This document shows, piece by piece, positions 37,632 through 49,439 of a DNA stretch of 64,000 bases. The stretch's first letter is position 1. Every line of letters begins with the position of its first letter. Source of the DNA: Rotaria sordida (taxonomy: Eukaryota; Rotifera; Eurotatoria; Philodinida; Philodinidae); NCBI GenBank assembly GCA_905250125.1, contig CAJNOL010000521.1, positions 64,999 through 128,998 of the forward strand, in the 5' to 3' direction. The position numbers and the translations under genes were made by a program. The notes beneath the pieces are model-generated. The model did not search any database. It saw only the letters and a program-made list of their open reading frames with translations, and had not been told where the DNA came from.

Positions 37632-40600
37632 ATGACTGATAAGTCGCGTGATGCCTATCGTTTCTCCGACATAGATGGAGAACCTATGAGAAGGCTACCA
37701 CCCTTGAGAGGCTTCGAGAATATGCCACTCGTGTCTCTCGAAGAAGCAACACAACCCCTTATACCACATGTTCCAGAAATTGAACATATGGTGTATATCG
37801 TACAAGGAAACAATATAAAACCACAAGATGATTTAACCGTTGATGAATCATCATCTATCGCATTATACTCCATGGAATGGACCCCACGAAAAAATTCATT
37901 CTACATCTTTTTGAATGAAACACTACGAAATGCAAATCGAGAAGAAATGCTTCCTCCATGGTTCAAATTTTTAAAACTCTTGCTAACAGCTCTCTCGAAA
38001 CTTCCACCGACTGGTCTTCGAACCATCTATCGAGGAGTCAAGTTAGATTTACGACAGAAGTATAAAGAAGGAATGCGAATTGTTTGGTGGGGTTTTTCTT
38101 CGTGTACAACAACTGTTGGAGTTCTCGAAAATGATGCCTTTTTCGGGAAGAGTGGTACACGAACTTTATTCGCGATTGAATGTGACACTGGAAAAAATAT
38201 TCGTCACTATTCATTTTATGAAAAGGAAGATGAAATACTCCTTCTTCCTGGTCGAGAATTCGAAGTCGTTTCATCAATGGACATGGGACATCAAATGAGC
38301 ATGATTCAACTGAAGGAAGTCGAGCCACGATTTCCTAATATCGCATCGCTTACATTGTCAAAATCTCCAAAGCCTATCGTTACTAAAACTACTGATCGAA
38401 ATCCGAAGCCAGCAGCAGCTGTAGCAGTACCAAAAGCAGCTTCTCAGCCCAAACCACCTGTAGAACCAGTGAAAATTTCTTACAAGTCAAAGAATATTAC
38501 CGATGCTGATATTAAACGTATAATCCAAGAAGCAATTGTACAACAACAATGTACGGAACTGAACTTATCCAACAACAAAATTACACATGAAGGTGCTGCA
38601 ATACTAGCCAAAGAATTACGAAATAATACAGTAATAAACTTTTTATTATCTATCTATTGTCAGAAGTATCCTGAAGAGATTTCAATCTCATTTAGAAAAA
38701 AAACAAATGAATAATAAATATGTAACAGCTAAATAGAATATTTATGTTATCTGAAGCTCTAGTGAGAAATTCATTCGCAAATATTTTATTTTAAATAGAT
38801 ATATTTAACATAAACAAAGAAAAAAAATATAATTTTCAACTGCATTCAATGTGATATAATTTCTAAATTTTCTATCGAGAAATTTCACGAAAAAAAATCA
38901 TCCAGAATTTATAAAAAAAAAATTTTACATGTATATTTTTTTACCATGAGATACGACCGCTGATATAATACATAAAAAAAAATAATATTAAATGATAAAT
39001 CAATACGTAAATAATCAATAATTTTCAGGTGCCATCAGAGATGTCCATCGCGACTGAAAACCTGCCGCTGCCGCTGCCGCTGCCGCTGCCGCTGCCGCTG
39101 CCGCTGCCGCACCGCTGTATTATATAAAATACATGTTGCTGCAGTGCTTCTGCATCTCAACATACTAAAAACATTGCCGTTGTTGCAGCGATATTTGAAG
39201 AAAAGGTTACAGCACCGCTACTACCATTACATGAAGAAAAAATACCATTTGTCAGTCTACAATAGTCATGCAGTCTGGTTTTCACTCGAAATCAATGAGG
39301 AATAACGATTTAGATGCTATAGTAACAAATAACTTCTCAGTATATATAGAACAAGTATAGCTTCTGAGATCACATTGTCTATTTAAGTTCTTCATGGAAC
39401 AACGAAAGAATCTTCATATTGTAATCAATATATTTCTCGTACCAACGTAATTAACTTAGATAAGCTTAAAGCTATTATTAGTCTCCGCACTTTAAAATCA
39501 CCGTAAAATGCAACATTTAGAAAAAGAATTTAATTTGTCTACTTTATGTGAAAGACTAAACCCCCTCCCATAATAGAAGCCCCCGGGAGCTTCTAAACTG
39601 CCCACCATCCAAAATTTTCGGAGGGGGCTTCTATTAAGTCCCAAATTTTTTCAATAGTTTTAGATGTAAAAAGAATTTCAAAGAATTTCAGAGATTTTTA
39701 AGGTTTTCTAGAGTTTTTCAAACGATTTCCAAGGAGATTTCGAGATTTTTACGCTAGCACATAAGGAAATTAAACAAATTCTTATCTTAAGATCTTGAAT
39801 TTTGACGGTTTTGCGAAGAAAATACTAATCAAATTTTTCAAAAAGTTTGTAAAATAAGGGGAGCTTCTAATACATCTTTCATGTCGGTCCTTCGGAGGGG
39901 GCTTCTAATAAGGGAGGGGCTTTTAATATGAGAGGGGTTTAGTTTAATTTCAGCTGTGAAGCTGGAAACTTTTTAGAATTATAAAGTAAATTTCTGCAAA
40001 AAAATCGTGCCGCGCCGCTGCCACGGTGGCTAAAAAAATGAAAAGCCGCTGCCACGCCGCGCTAATCTATAAAAAAAATCTGCCACTGCCGCGCCGCGGC
40101 AGTGGCGTGATGAACATCTCTGGGTGCCATACATATTAAAACTCTAAATTGCCAAAATACTCGCCCACTCCACCCCTACTCAACACTTTCTTATAGTTTT
40201 TTTGGAACAATGCTTCTTTTGCTCCTTTGTTTTCACAATTCCATTACAACATTCGATGACCAATCATATAACAATTTATATAGAGGACGCTACACGACAG
40301 ATATATCATATATACAAAATAAATATACCGTTTATGTACACAGACAGAACAGGAAAAAATTATTCCATGCGCCACGTTTCATTATAACACGACACGATGA
40401 ATCATACTTTTTTACTTTAGGCCCCTAACAGACTGAAAAAAATAAAACGAATTAAGCAACGTGATTAGTCTATTTCGATTTAAATCATCTTTTTGAGACA
40501 ATTTATTCGTTAATTCAGTTTTAATTCACTTTGAATTAGTCGGTCTGTTCGGAGCCTTATTCTTTTCATTTAGACACTCACAAATCTCATACTTGGCGAT

Positions 40601-40934
40601 TCGACAGGAGGAAATCAAATCGGAGACAAAGGAGCACAACATCTCGCTGATGCTCTACGAAACAACACGGTGACCCTCATTCTCTCTTCAGCTCTCTCTC
40701 ANNNNNNNNNNTCTCTACAACAATCAAATCGGAGACAAAGGAGCACAACATCTCGCTGATGCACTACGAAACAATACGGTGACCCTCATTCTCTCTTCAG
40801 CTCTCTCTCATACCCATTCCCACTTTTTCACACAGACACTCACCACATTAGATCTCGAAAACAATCAAATCGGAAAGGAACTGATGGCTCGTTTGGATGA
40901 ATTGATAAAACGAAATAATCAAAGAAAGAAATAA
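37632..40934 (+). CDS. NAD:arginine ADP-ribosyltransferase with C-terminal leucine-rich repeats
   Basis: Exons 37632-38630, 40574-40669, one interrupted by the assembly gap and ending at 40778, and 40836-40934; every intron is phase 0. Exon 1 (333 residues) holds an ART domain with the R-S-E signature: Arg134 (TIYRGVK), Ser156 (GFSSCT) and Glu199/Glu201 (EKEDEILLLPGREFE). The E-x-E form indicates arginine-directed mono-ADP-ribosylation in this family. A Pro/Ala/Lys linker follows, then RNI-type repeats (TELNLSNNKITHEGAAILAKEL; NQIGDKGAQHLADALRNNT), one per exon, ending RNNQRKK. No signal peptide is evident, so it is probably intracellular. Intron 1 carries a hAT element. The true repeat count is unknown because of the gap. 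Bdelloids have many such ART-LRR combinations as far as I recall. Confidence 0.88.
39036..40122. mobile_element. hAT element in ART intron 1, with nested MITE
   Basis: An exact 8-bp duplication GGTGCCAT flanks it (39028-39035, 40123-40130). Terminal inverted repeats start CAGAGATGTCCATC and, from the right, CAGAGATGTTCATC. There is no transposase. The interior is GC-rich, including a GCCGCT hexamer run at about 39062-39110. An 8-bp duplication and CAGAGATG ends fit hAT. Confidence 0.85.
39555..39943. mobile_element. MITE nested in the hAT element
   Basis: The ends are ACTAAACCCCCTCCCATAAT and, inverted, ACTAAACCCCTCTCATATT. Further inside, GGGGGCTTCTA motifs repeat in both orientations. About 389 bp, non-coding, class uncertain because the target duplication is unclear. 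Confidence 0.65.
40702..40711. other. Assembly gap (10 N) inside LRR exon duplication
   Basis: The gap lies between two nearly identical exon-plus-intron copies (about 40605-40701 and 40717-40811). The number of LRR exons is probably under-assembled. Confidence 0.95.
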
Positions 40935-41028
40935 TGAACCTTGATTTGAACTAACGACTTATTGAAGAATTATAATTGCGAATTGAGTGTATAATTTTTT
41001 TCGGATTGTTTTTATATTTTAAAAAAAT

Positions 41029-41034
41029 AATAAA
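41029..41034 (+). terminator. Candidate poly(A) signal of the ART-LRR gene
   Basis: AATAAA 95 bases after the stop codon. Confidence 0.4.
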
Positions 41035-42149
41035 GTGTATTGATTTTGGACAAAGTTGAATATGAATTCAGTGAAGATTGCAATTTTGTTTATTATTGCA
41101 TATGAGTGAGCTTTAGTTTTTGAAGAAGTTATGAATATTATTCAATGTGGATAATATCTTGTTTGTATAGACTTAGAAAATTGAGAAAATGACTATTAAA
41201 TTAATATTCTCTCTTATGTATTCTAAATAAGTTTAGTGCTCTTTTGCAGATGTATACTGTTTAGTTGAAGATCAATGAGGTCTTTTTTTTACAAATAAAA
41301 CAGTTTGAAGTTTCGATTGATCTAATAGAGATTCGCAGGAACGAATGTATAGAATTCCACCCTGGAGAGTACAGCTTCCATTGTATATATCAGAAGTAAT
41401 AAATTTTCACTCGTTTTCAGGTTAGAGATCAGGGGAAGTTAATATAGGTGGTGCGATAACTAATACGAATGTTATTTTTAGAAGCTGTTATGTCAGATAT
41501 AGGTTAATCACTGAGAAGGATAAATAATAGTTCACAAAAAATTGAAGATTTCTTTTCTATGTTTTCTGATTTTAAAGCATTATCTAACATACTTGATAAA
41601 AAAGTAGCACTAGATATTTTGTTGTTTTGAAAGATTAACAACGTGACTTTTGATACATCCTTCATTGTTTTCTCTGATGTACTTTTACTAGGATCTAAGT
41701 TCTTATATAAAATTCAATAATACTAGCATGAAATCGGATATTGTTCACTTTAAAAAGGATATATGTTTTTAATATTGATGGTTTTCAAAATATATAGTAC
41801 AACTGACATAACGAATGAACTGTTAAATTGAACAGTGCAAATGAATTTCAGAAACAAAAGTTCAGATACATAAAATAATGCCGTTGTTCTCTTTATGATG
41901 TTTTTACTTCTTGCTTAGAAAAGTTCAAATCTGTACTTTCTTCCATATTTTGCTTTCTTTATTATTACGATTCATTTTCCACGTTTTCTCTCTCTCTACA
42001 TAGTATATGCATCTCTCTAATGCTCATATATGAATTATCAATCGATAAATTCTTCTATCCATATGGGTTATAAGTATTCAATGTTGATGATTTTTCAAAA
42101 TCAATGAATTCGAAATCCGACGCCACACTTCTCTAGATGAAAACTATAG
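41035..42149. other. AT-rich spacer, nothing identified
   Basis: No coding or repeat structure stood out. Confidence 0.4.
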
Positions 42150-42574
42150 TCTCTTTGAAAATTTCGTGTGTATGACTGTTTCTTGAATAACTCAAGAACG
42201 GAAACAGCTAGAGACCTACGGTTTTCACCATTCGAAGAAAGGGACACATGGATGTGTTCTTCTTTGATACTGTACAAAACGAATCCATTTTGAATTCAAT
42301 CATTTCTTCAAAACATTGGAAAATATGCGTGATAATAGTCTATTATTTTTGATGAGATTTTAGTTTTAATACGTGATCTGGATATACTGTAAAAAAAATT
42401 CGCAGGATAATGAACCCAAAAAGGGTTGATGAAAGTGTAACGTATAATAAACTCTTTTTACCGTATGTAAAATTTTCCTAAACCCTTTCTAATGGTTTAA
42501 TAAAGGGTTTAGGAAATAAATATGAATTTCGTTTGCCATAGAGAGCGATTTTCATGGTTATCGATTTAGCGTGG

Positions 42575-42850
42575 TAGCGTTCCGCTTCATATAACAACAA
42601 TGTAGTTAAAGATCTTTTGGTATCGTGGCTGACAATCGTCGATGTTCTTATAAAGAACAGCGAATTGGATCTGATTTGAGTGAAGCTCCACAGAAAAATT
42701 TCGTTTGTCAAATTTGGCAAACGAATCTTTTCTGTGGAGCTTCATTCGAATCAGCTCCAATTCGCTTTTCTTTATAAGAACATCGATGGTTGTAAGCCAC
42801 GATCCCGAAAGTTCTTTATGTACGTTGTTGTTATGCGAAGAAAGACGTCG
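42575..42850. repeat. Large palindrome
   Basis: Centred near 42711 (TTCGTTTGTCAAATTTGGCAAACGAA split across the axis), with arms of about 135 bp. Shared phrases in both arms are TGTGGAGCTTCA, CAATTCGC and AAGAACATCGA. Small ORFs on both strands are shadows of the symmetry. Confidence 0.78.
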
Positions 42851-42897
42851 TCAAATGATATCACGAACCGCTCTTCAACGCTGCTTTCCATACTTAG

Positions 42898-43870
42898 TTG
42901 CCATGAATCTAAATAAAAAAAAAAAAAAGAAATAATCATTTGTAACACTTCCATACTTGCATTATTTTCAGTTCGATATTGAACTAAATAAAAGAAAATA
43001 AATATCAATATTTATATAAATAAGGGATACTTACTTTGAGGACGTTGTGTTGAATCTAAAGAGAAAAAAGAGACAACTATTTATTAAATTTTCATACTTA
43101 CAACATTTTTTGTTTGATTTTGAACTAAATAAAAAAAAAATATATATTTATATAAATATAGGATATTTACTTTTAATATGTTGTTCGGATGAATCTAAAG
43201 AAGAAAATGATTTTTGAAATTTTCATACTGACATTATCTCGAGTTTAATATTGAACTAAATAAAAATAAATAGATATAGATATTTATATAATTAAGGGAT
43301 ACATACATTGAAGACGTTGTGTTGAATATAAAAAGAAAAAAGAGACAATTGTTTATTAATTTTTCATACTTACAACATTTTTCTGTTTCATGCTGAACTA
43401 AATAAAAACAAATATTTATATAAATAGAAGATATTTACTTTTAATATGTTGTTTGAGTAAATCTAGAAGATGATTTGTGAAATTTTAAATACTTACATTA
43501 TTTTGCATTTCATCTTAAACTCAGGAAAGAAAAAAAATATACAAGGGATACTTAGTTATCACATATTATTCAGATGAATCTAAAGAAAAAAAAGAAACAT
43601 TTATTTCGCATTGTTATCCTTACAATATTTTAAGCTTGACATTGAACTAGATAAAGAAAACAAAAATATATATTTATATAGATAGGAAATACTTACTTTG
43701 AAGATATTTTGATGAATCGAAGAAGAAAAAAAAGATAGAATTATTATACAATTTTCATGCTCACAATACCTTTATATTGAAGTTGAACTAAATAAAGAAA
43801 AATATATTTATATATATGAGGGTACTTACTTTTAACACGTTATTGTGATGAATTAAAAGAGAAGAAAGAA
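42898..43870 (-). repeat. Tandem array of micro-exon-like units
   Basis: On the minus strand two short blocks alternate, each behind a T-rich tract ending TTTAG and before a donor-like GTAAGTAT or GTATG. The A block is, for example, ATTCAACACAACGTCCTCAAA (43035-43055, 21 bp; others 21-24). The B block starts TTCAATAT and is, for example, 42957-42983 (27 bp; others 23-28). About fourteen blocks can be counted; the pair repeats roughly every 140-150 bp. In a few copies the acceptor AG is lost. B blocks often contain TAA if read through to GTATG. Whether it is transcribed is unknown. Confidence 0.6.
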
Positions 43871-45129
43871 ATAATTGTGAATAAAGTTTTAATACGCGCA
43901 GTACGTCTGATTCGACATAATTTCAATGAAGAAAACATATAAATAGATAAGTGCCACGATATATTTACTTTGAATACATCATACCAATTGATCTAAAATA
44001 AAGAGAAAATAATTGTAAAGAAAATTAAATAATTACATTTTCATTTTGAATTTTATATCGAACTAAATAGAAAGAGGTGTAAATTTAAGCTGATAATGCT
44101 TGCTTACCATAGCTCTTGCAATGGATCTAAATTAAAAAAATGTGCAACTGTTTTTTGACATCTTAATACTTAAATTATTTTGAGTTTAATATTCAGCCAA
44201 GTGAAATAAGGATATAATTATATTTGAGCTAAAGAATTTCTTTTAATTTATGTTTTAGAACGGATGTAAAAGAATTAGTTCTCTGAATAGGTCTAGGAGT
44301 TTGCAATGAATTCACAATTATCATAATGTTTTTGAGAGTGATCTAATTAAAAGCATTATGATGGAATTACCGGTGGAGATTTGTTTTGATTTCGATTTTT
44401 TAAACTAACCGTGGGTCGGAACTTAGCACGACTTAATTCTAGAATAACACATAAAACTAGCGTCTTCTTTAGTGCAACATCATGTTTGAAGGAACGTGTA
44501 AGAGGCGAGAAACACACCGTTGTGTCAATAGCAGCATTGTGAGGGAATCATTCTATTAAAGGAATATTATTTCCAACTATCTAAAATGTGATTCGGTCAG
44601 TTGCAATTCATTGCACGAAATTCTTATTTATATCAGTAGAAAAAATGTATGTGTATCGATTTTGGATCATGTTGTTATGAGCCAATGCGAACTATTTCTA
44701 ACTGCATACAACAACTAGAGGTCATCGAATCCTAAAATTTCTGAACTAGAACGCGGGCGAGATTGATTAAAAATCTTTGGATCAGCACTGGACCGAATCC
44801 ACGCGTGAGAAGTTTTTGGACCCAAAACTCAATGGTCAACTTTTTGTCAATTTAAACTTGAAAGGAACTCGTACTGCATTGTTTGTTTTTGAAAGTTAAG
44901 TGTGATATTTTTGGAGTATGATGAAAAAGAATTTTAGGAAATTGTGAAATACATCTAACACAAGTTAAAGTTTTTTTCAATTAGTAACTGATTAGTAAAT
45001 ATCTTTCGAACTAGATCTGACATGGACACGTCAAGATGCGGATATGATCTAATAGGACTCTAATAGCAACCATTTTAATAGAGTTAAGTCCATATAAAAT
45101 AGCATCCAGTTACGAATTTTTAGAATAAA
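43871..45129. other. Degenerate tail of the array and unassigned sequence
   Basis: Weak copies of the A/B blocks continue to about 44250. Beyond that nothing is recognised. Confidence 0.4.
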
Positions 45130-45475
45130 AACAAACTTTTCATGAAAGCATAGAATAAAAAATCCTATTCGCGAAAGAGTAGAATAATGTACCTTTAACC
45201 TTCGAATAATAAACCCTTTTCAGGAATGAGTAGAACAATAAACCCATAATCGTAGAATCATAAACCCTTTTCATGGATGGGTAGAGAAATAAACCCATGG
45301 CCGTAGAATAATAAACTCTTTTCGTAAAAGAGTAGAACAACAAACTCATAACCGTAGAATAAAAGACCCTTTTCAGAAAAGGCAGAACAATAAATACTTG
45401 GTCGTAGAATAATAAACTCTTTATGAAAGAGTAGAACAATAAACCCTTTTTCGCTAATCATAAACCCTCTTTAAT
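45130..45475. repeat. 60-bp minisatellite, about 5-6 copies
   Basis: The unit contains CGTAGAATAATAAACYCTTTT and GAGTAGAACAATAAACCC. Because 60 is a multiple of three, the minus strand stays open as a 20-residue repeat (KRVYYST...MGLLFYSF); this is unlikely to be a gene. CGTAGAATAATAAAC is also in the element's right terminal repeat. Confidence 0.8.
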
Positions 45476-45590
45476 TTTAAATACCCTTTTTCCTCAGAGA
45501 CCCTTTCGCCCAAAAACCCTTAAAGAGTTTAACACACCAGCATAAACCCTTTAAGGGTTTAGGAAGACTTTTCTAAAGTACTAGGGTTTA

Positions 45591-45860
45591 TTATTCTACG
45601 AATTTTTTTTTACAGTGTAGACGAACTTCACATCGATAGCTTAAGATATAATTTAAATGATTATCATCGCACCTTCTAGTATTAAGCAAATGCAATTCAC
45701 CACTTGCTCCCTCAAAAATTACGAATTCCTCTTGAATTTTCTTACTTTTTGCTAGTACTTTCATTCCAACGACAGAATATTTTCGTACTTTTTTTCGATG
45801 TTTTGTAAAAATGATCGATTTTAAAATGGATTCGTCTTGTACTATATCCGAGAAAAACAC
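45591..45860 (-). CDS. Hypothetical ORF within the composite element
   Basis: An 89-codon minus-strand frame with normal-looking composition (for example IIFTKHRKKVRKYSVVGMKV). It overlaps the inverted arm and is not recognised. It could be the relic of an element-encoded protein or chance. Confidence 0.25.
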   Translation of the reverse strand: MFFSDIVQDESILKSIIFTKHRKKVRKYSVVGMKVLAKSKKIQEEFVIFEGASGELHLLNTRRCDDNHLNYILSYRCEVRLHCKKKFVE

Positions 45861-45960
45861 TTCCCTATATCACCTCATATGACTGATGAAAACCGAAGAT
45901 CTCTCGCTGATTACATTCTTGAGTTATTCAACAAATAGTCACACGTACGAACTTTTTAAA

Positions 45961-46688
45961 CAGGTTATACTATCACCAATACAAAACTGAGCAACTACTG
46001 TAAAATTAATTGCATCCATAAATTCAATTGAGTTCGTAAAGAGAATAAATCTCTCATAATTTATACACTTGATTCCATGAACATTCAATGATATTCGAGT
46101 TTTCCTCCCAATAAACTGCCAACTAATTTGGAACAACTTTTAATTCGATGGTAATCAAAAGATGAACTACTTCAACATATTATCCGTTCAATTCATGTCA
46201 CTTGCGTCTTACTACAGAGTTCAATGCATATCGATCACATCTGAAATAAACTGTGTTTCTATTTAAAACTAACACAAAACCACGTAAAACTTACGAACCC
46301 ACTTCACCCTTAGATTTTCTATCCACTAGTATGATTATCGTTTCGGAGAAAACACGCATCCGATGATCATGCAATTCAGCAGAAATTCATTGTTACCATA
46401 CAATAACAAAATCGAAATAAAATCGCTCACTACATACCATGCGAATCCATCACTTATCACCTGTAACACATTAACATGTTCAACATAAAACATAAACTGA
46501 GAATGTTCAGTCATACTTGAGCCCAAAAATATTTAATCCCTCTGTGAAAGTCTCAAACATACGGTATACGCGAACATAACATTTTCGTCTGAAATCTTAC
46601 CCGCGGAGCTACCAGATAAAACTAAATACTGCATACTATCTCCAGTGCACTAACATGCTACGTAATCTGTTCTTGAAAAGGGTTAAGA
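45961..46688. other. Spacer, nothing supported
   Basis: Acceptor-like and donor-like strings occur on the minus strand but no recognisable protein. Confidence 0.35.
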
Positions 46689-46750
46689 GACAATGAGGGT
46701 CACCGTGTTTTTTCGTAAAACATGAGCAAGATGTTGTGCCCTGATATCTG
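46689..46750 (-). pseudogene. Remnant of an LRR exon with its donor site
   Basis: The minus strand reads GGCACAACATCTTGCTCATG, then ACGAAAAAACACG, then GTGACCCTCATTGTCTC. That is the end of the LRR exon of the ADP-ribosyltransferase gene (GCACAACATCTCGCTGATGC ... ACACG) plus the start of its intron (GTGACCCTCATTCTCTC). It is broken and isolated, evidence of another ART-LRR copy here. Confidence 0.75.
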
Positions 46751-47640
46751 TGTTGTGGTGTGAAATAGGTTGATGTTGGTGTGTTTGTATGAGTGTGGTT
46801 TGTGTGGCAAGTGATGGTGCTGAATATGTTTTTGCGTATGATAGGTGTCTGCAGTCGTTGAAATGATTTTGGAGATCTAGTTAGACAGTTATGCGCCAGT
46901 GAAGCTGGTATTTGGGAGTATGTAATGCTACGTATGCTGAATAGTTTCGGCGACAATTTAAAAGAGATGTTGGGTATTGCGTTTCCTATGGATGAAAGTG
47001 TATTGTTTTGAATGTTGGATTTTGGGGTTGGGTACTGATAGCAATTCTTGGTGGTGTTTGCTTCAGTTGAGTTGTGTGTTGGACGTATGATTATGATGTG
47101 ACTATTTTGGCATTTGTTTTGAAAATGAATTGAATACAGTAACAATCGCGCGAACGTTTTCCCTAGGGAGATACTGCGAGTTGAAAATTTGAATGAGATT
47201 ATTATGAAAGGTGAAATGGCCTTAATGTCCATTCGCTTCTTGATGTGGCAATTTCAGCAAATGTGTATGTGTCTTCTGGACAACATGCTTTATTTATCAG
47301 AACGTGTTTGGTTTGAGTTCGTTTTAAATCTTGCTAATGGAAAAAATTGAATTCGCTAAGTTGAGAATATGATATCATATTATTGATATTGAAATAACGA
47401 AGATGTACGAAGAATATTTATGTGGTGCCTGAAAATGTTTGTGACGAAGTGAAAATTGTTATGAACAGTGGTGTATTGAATTTTGATAGTACAATAGAAT
47501 TCTGCTTGAATGCATTTAGCAGTTTTGTTTTGTTAACAGAGGCACATAATCGTCTAGAAGAAGAATATTTGAGCATCATGGAGTTTTAGTGCGGAGTGAG
47601 TTCAGGGAATATGGTCATATATTTGTTTTATCGAAGAAAA
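46751..47640. other. G+T-skewed stretch
   Basis: The plus strand is rich in G and T over about 900 bp (TTGGTGTG, GAGTGTGG, TGGGTATTG), unlike its surroundings. The complementary strand therefore stays open for 198 codons (46636-47232), but that reading is low-complexity Thr/Asn/Ser/Ile and not a recognised protein. Confidence 0.4.
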
Positions 47641-49439
47641 CTTCCAGGTCGCCTTATTTTTCTGATAATAGTCTTTAGTTTGTGCATAAGATTGTGACTA
47701 AATGTTGATTTCAATCGCCATCTAGTAAATAGTTATTCTGAAGCAGAAATTAAAATAAGTTGAACAAATGGAATCCTCGAAAAAGGTGAGCCATAGAAAG
47801 AAATACGACTGTCAAACATTTACAGCAACGTATGATTTATGCACTCTTCACTTCATATTTGACAGCTCCTACGTGGTTATCTATCATGAAAATAGGCGAA
47901 TCGGTTGGTTTTGAAGAGAAACCTTTTGCATTGAATTATGTTCGAATTACGAAGAACCGCTCATAATTGAAATAAGATTTAATTGAAAGAAAATAATGAT
48001 GCAGTAGCGTGGAACCGATGTTTAACACTTTTCTATCATTATCATATGACATTTGTTGTTATGAAGTAATGTAGATATATTGCTAAATCTTACTATTCGA
48101 ATATATATTGCTCAGAAAATGAATTATTATAATGTGTTGAATGATTAACATAGAATGGTAAATAAAATTCGTAGAAAATCTAAAAAGTAACAACGGTTAT
48201 TGACTTAAATCATTTATTATCGGCATCTGATATCTCCTAATAGTTCGATTTTACAGTGATTATAGTATGATTAAACTAATCAGACAGAATAGTATAGTTT
48301 ATAGTTGCTGGATAAGTATCAATGTCAATACTAAATGGATAATGAAACGGTTTTCAAAACATGTAAGTTAGTGAGCTAATATTTCATAAATTTATGTGTG
48401 TGGGTATAAATGTATGACACAGATTGCCATATATAATATTAAACAATCTCCTACTCTAGTGTCCAAACGACTTTCAATACTTTCGATACACTTAAACTGC
48501 TGAATTATCCATTTGTAATTCTGTTACAAATGGTTTTGAGAAAAATAAATAGTCGTATATAACATTGAAGCAATTGTAATGCAGCAGACTGATTTCCAGC
48601 GGTATATTAAGGCACTGATTTGTCACATTTTGGTTTCTAGTTCTTGATGTGTTTTTCTTTTTTATATTCTACTTCATCTATGAAATACGTGGAAACTCAA
48701 AAATAAAACACATGAATAATCATAAAATTTGTCAAAAGTACAGAAAATTATTCATTTCAGATGCAAAACTAAGGAATATGAGCTATCGATGTTAACTAAT
48801 TTACCATTAATCAGTTGAAATTCTGAACCCTACAAAGTTCTGTGTTCAATTCTTTCGAGCTGAAAGGGTTCTGCCGATTAATGCTGAGACAATGGAAGTT
48901 TTTCATCGAACGATTTAGGGTGAAAAATTTTTTTTCCTGTAATGAAAAATTTCAAAGAGACTTTGTCTAATGATACTGTACGTGAAAAGATTTCGCCTAA
49001 TAATGCTGATTAATAGAAATTTCTTTCATACATAGTCAACAATTATATCACCATAACGTCGACGAAAATGTAAGCAAGCAATCATATTACCACCTCGTCG
49101 CCAATCCAGAAAATCTCGCTTGTCGTAGTTCTTAAACAGTTTAAAGTTGAAGCACTAATAGCTTACATAGTTCATTGCCATTTATGTTTCCGTGACATTG
49201 TAAAAACGAAGAGATGTAACTACTGCAGTTTTTTCATTTTACTCATTCCGTTCTTTGTGCACATAATGTCCCATTACAATTTCCAAAGCAACACTTGTCT
49301 TCTTGTGCCTTATTTCCTTAAATCTTCATTTAACTCACGATCATTTGCTGAAATACGAAACGAAAAACGTTGAAATAATACATATTCTATATTTCTACTC
49401 CGCTTGGTAATATATCAATCCTAACATATATATTAGCGA
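47641..49439. other. AT-rich spacer, nothing identified
   Basis: No gene or clear repeat seen. Confidence 0.4.

Larger units (their letters stand above)
42150..45960. mobile_element. Composite inverted-repeat element of unknown class
   Basis: Outer arms about 42150-42330 and 45781-45960 are diverged inverted copies (shared TTGAATAACTCAAGAA, CGGTTTTCA and CGAATCCATTTT). Nearer the centre a sharper pair starts TACTGTAAAAAAAATTCG at 42389 and, inverted, CACTGTAAAAAAAAATTCG ending at about 45618. Between them lie a palindrome, a micro-exon-like array and a minisatellite. No transposase is recognised. A target duplication was not found, so the outer limits are approximate. Confidence 0.6.

Noticed and set aside
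45140..45439. 99-codon minus-strand frame with a 20-residue repeat
   Set aside because: A by-product of a 60-bp minisatellite; another frame of the same repeat is also open.
46636..47232. 198-codon minus-strand open frame
   Set aside because: It exists because the plus strand is G+T-rich; the translation is Thr/Asn/Ser-rich without any domain, and it overlaps the LRR exon fossil.
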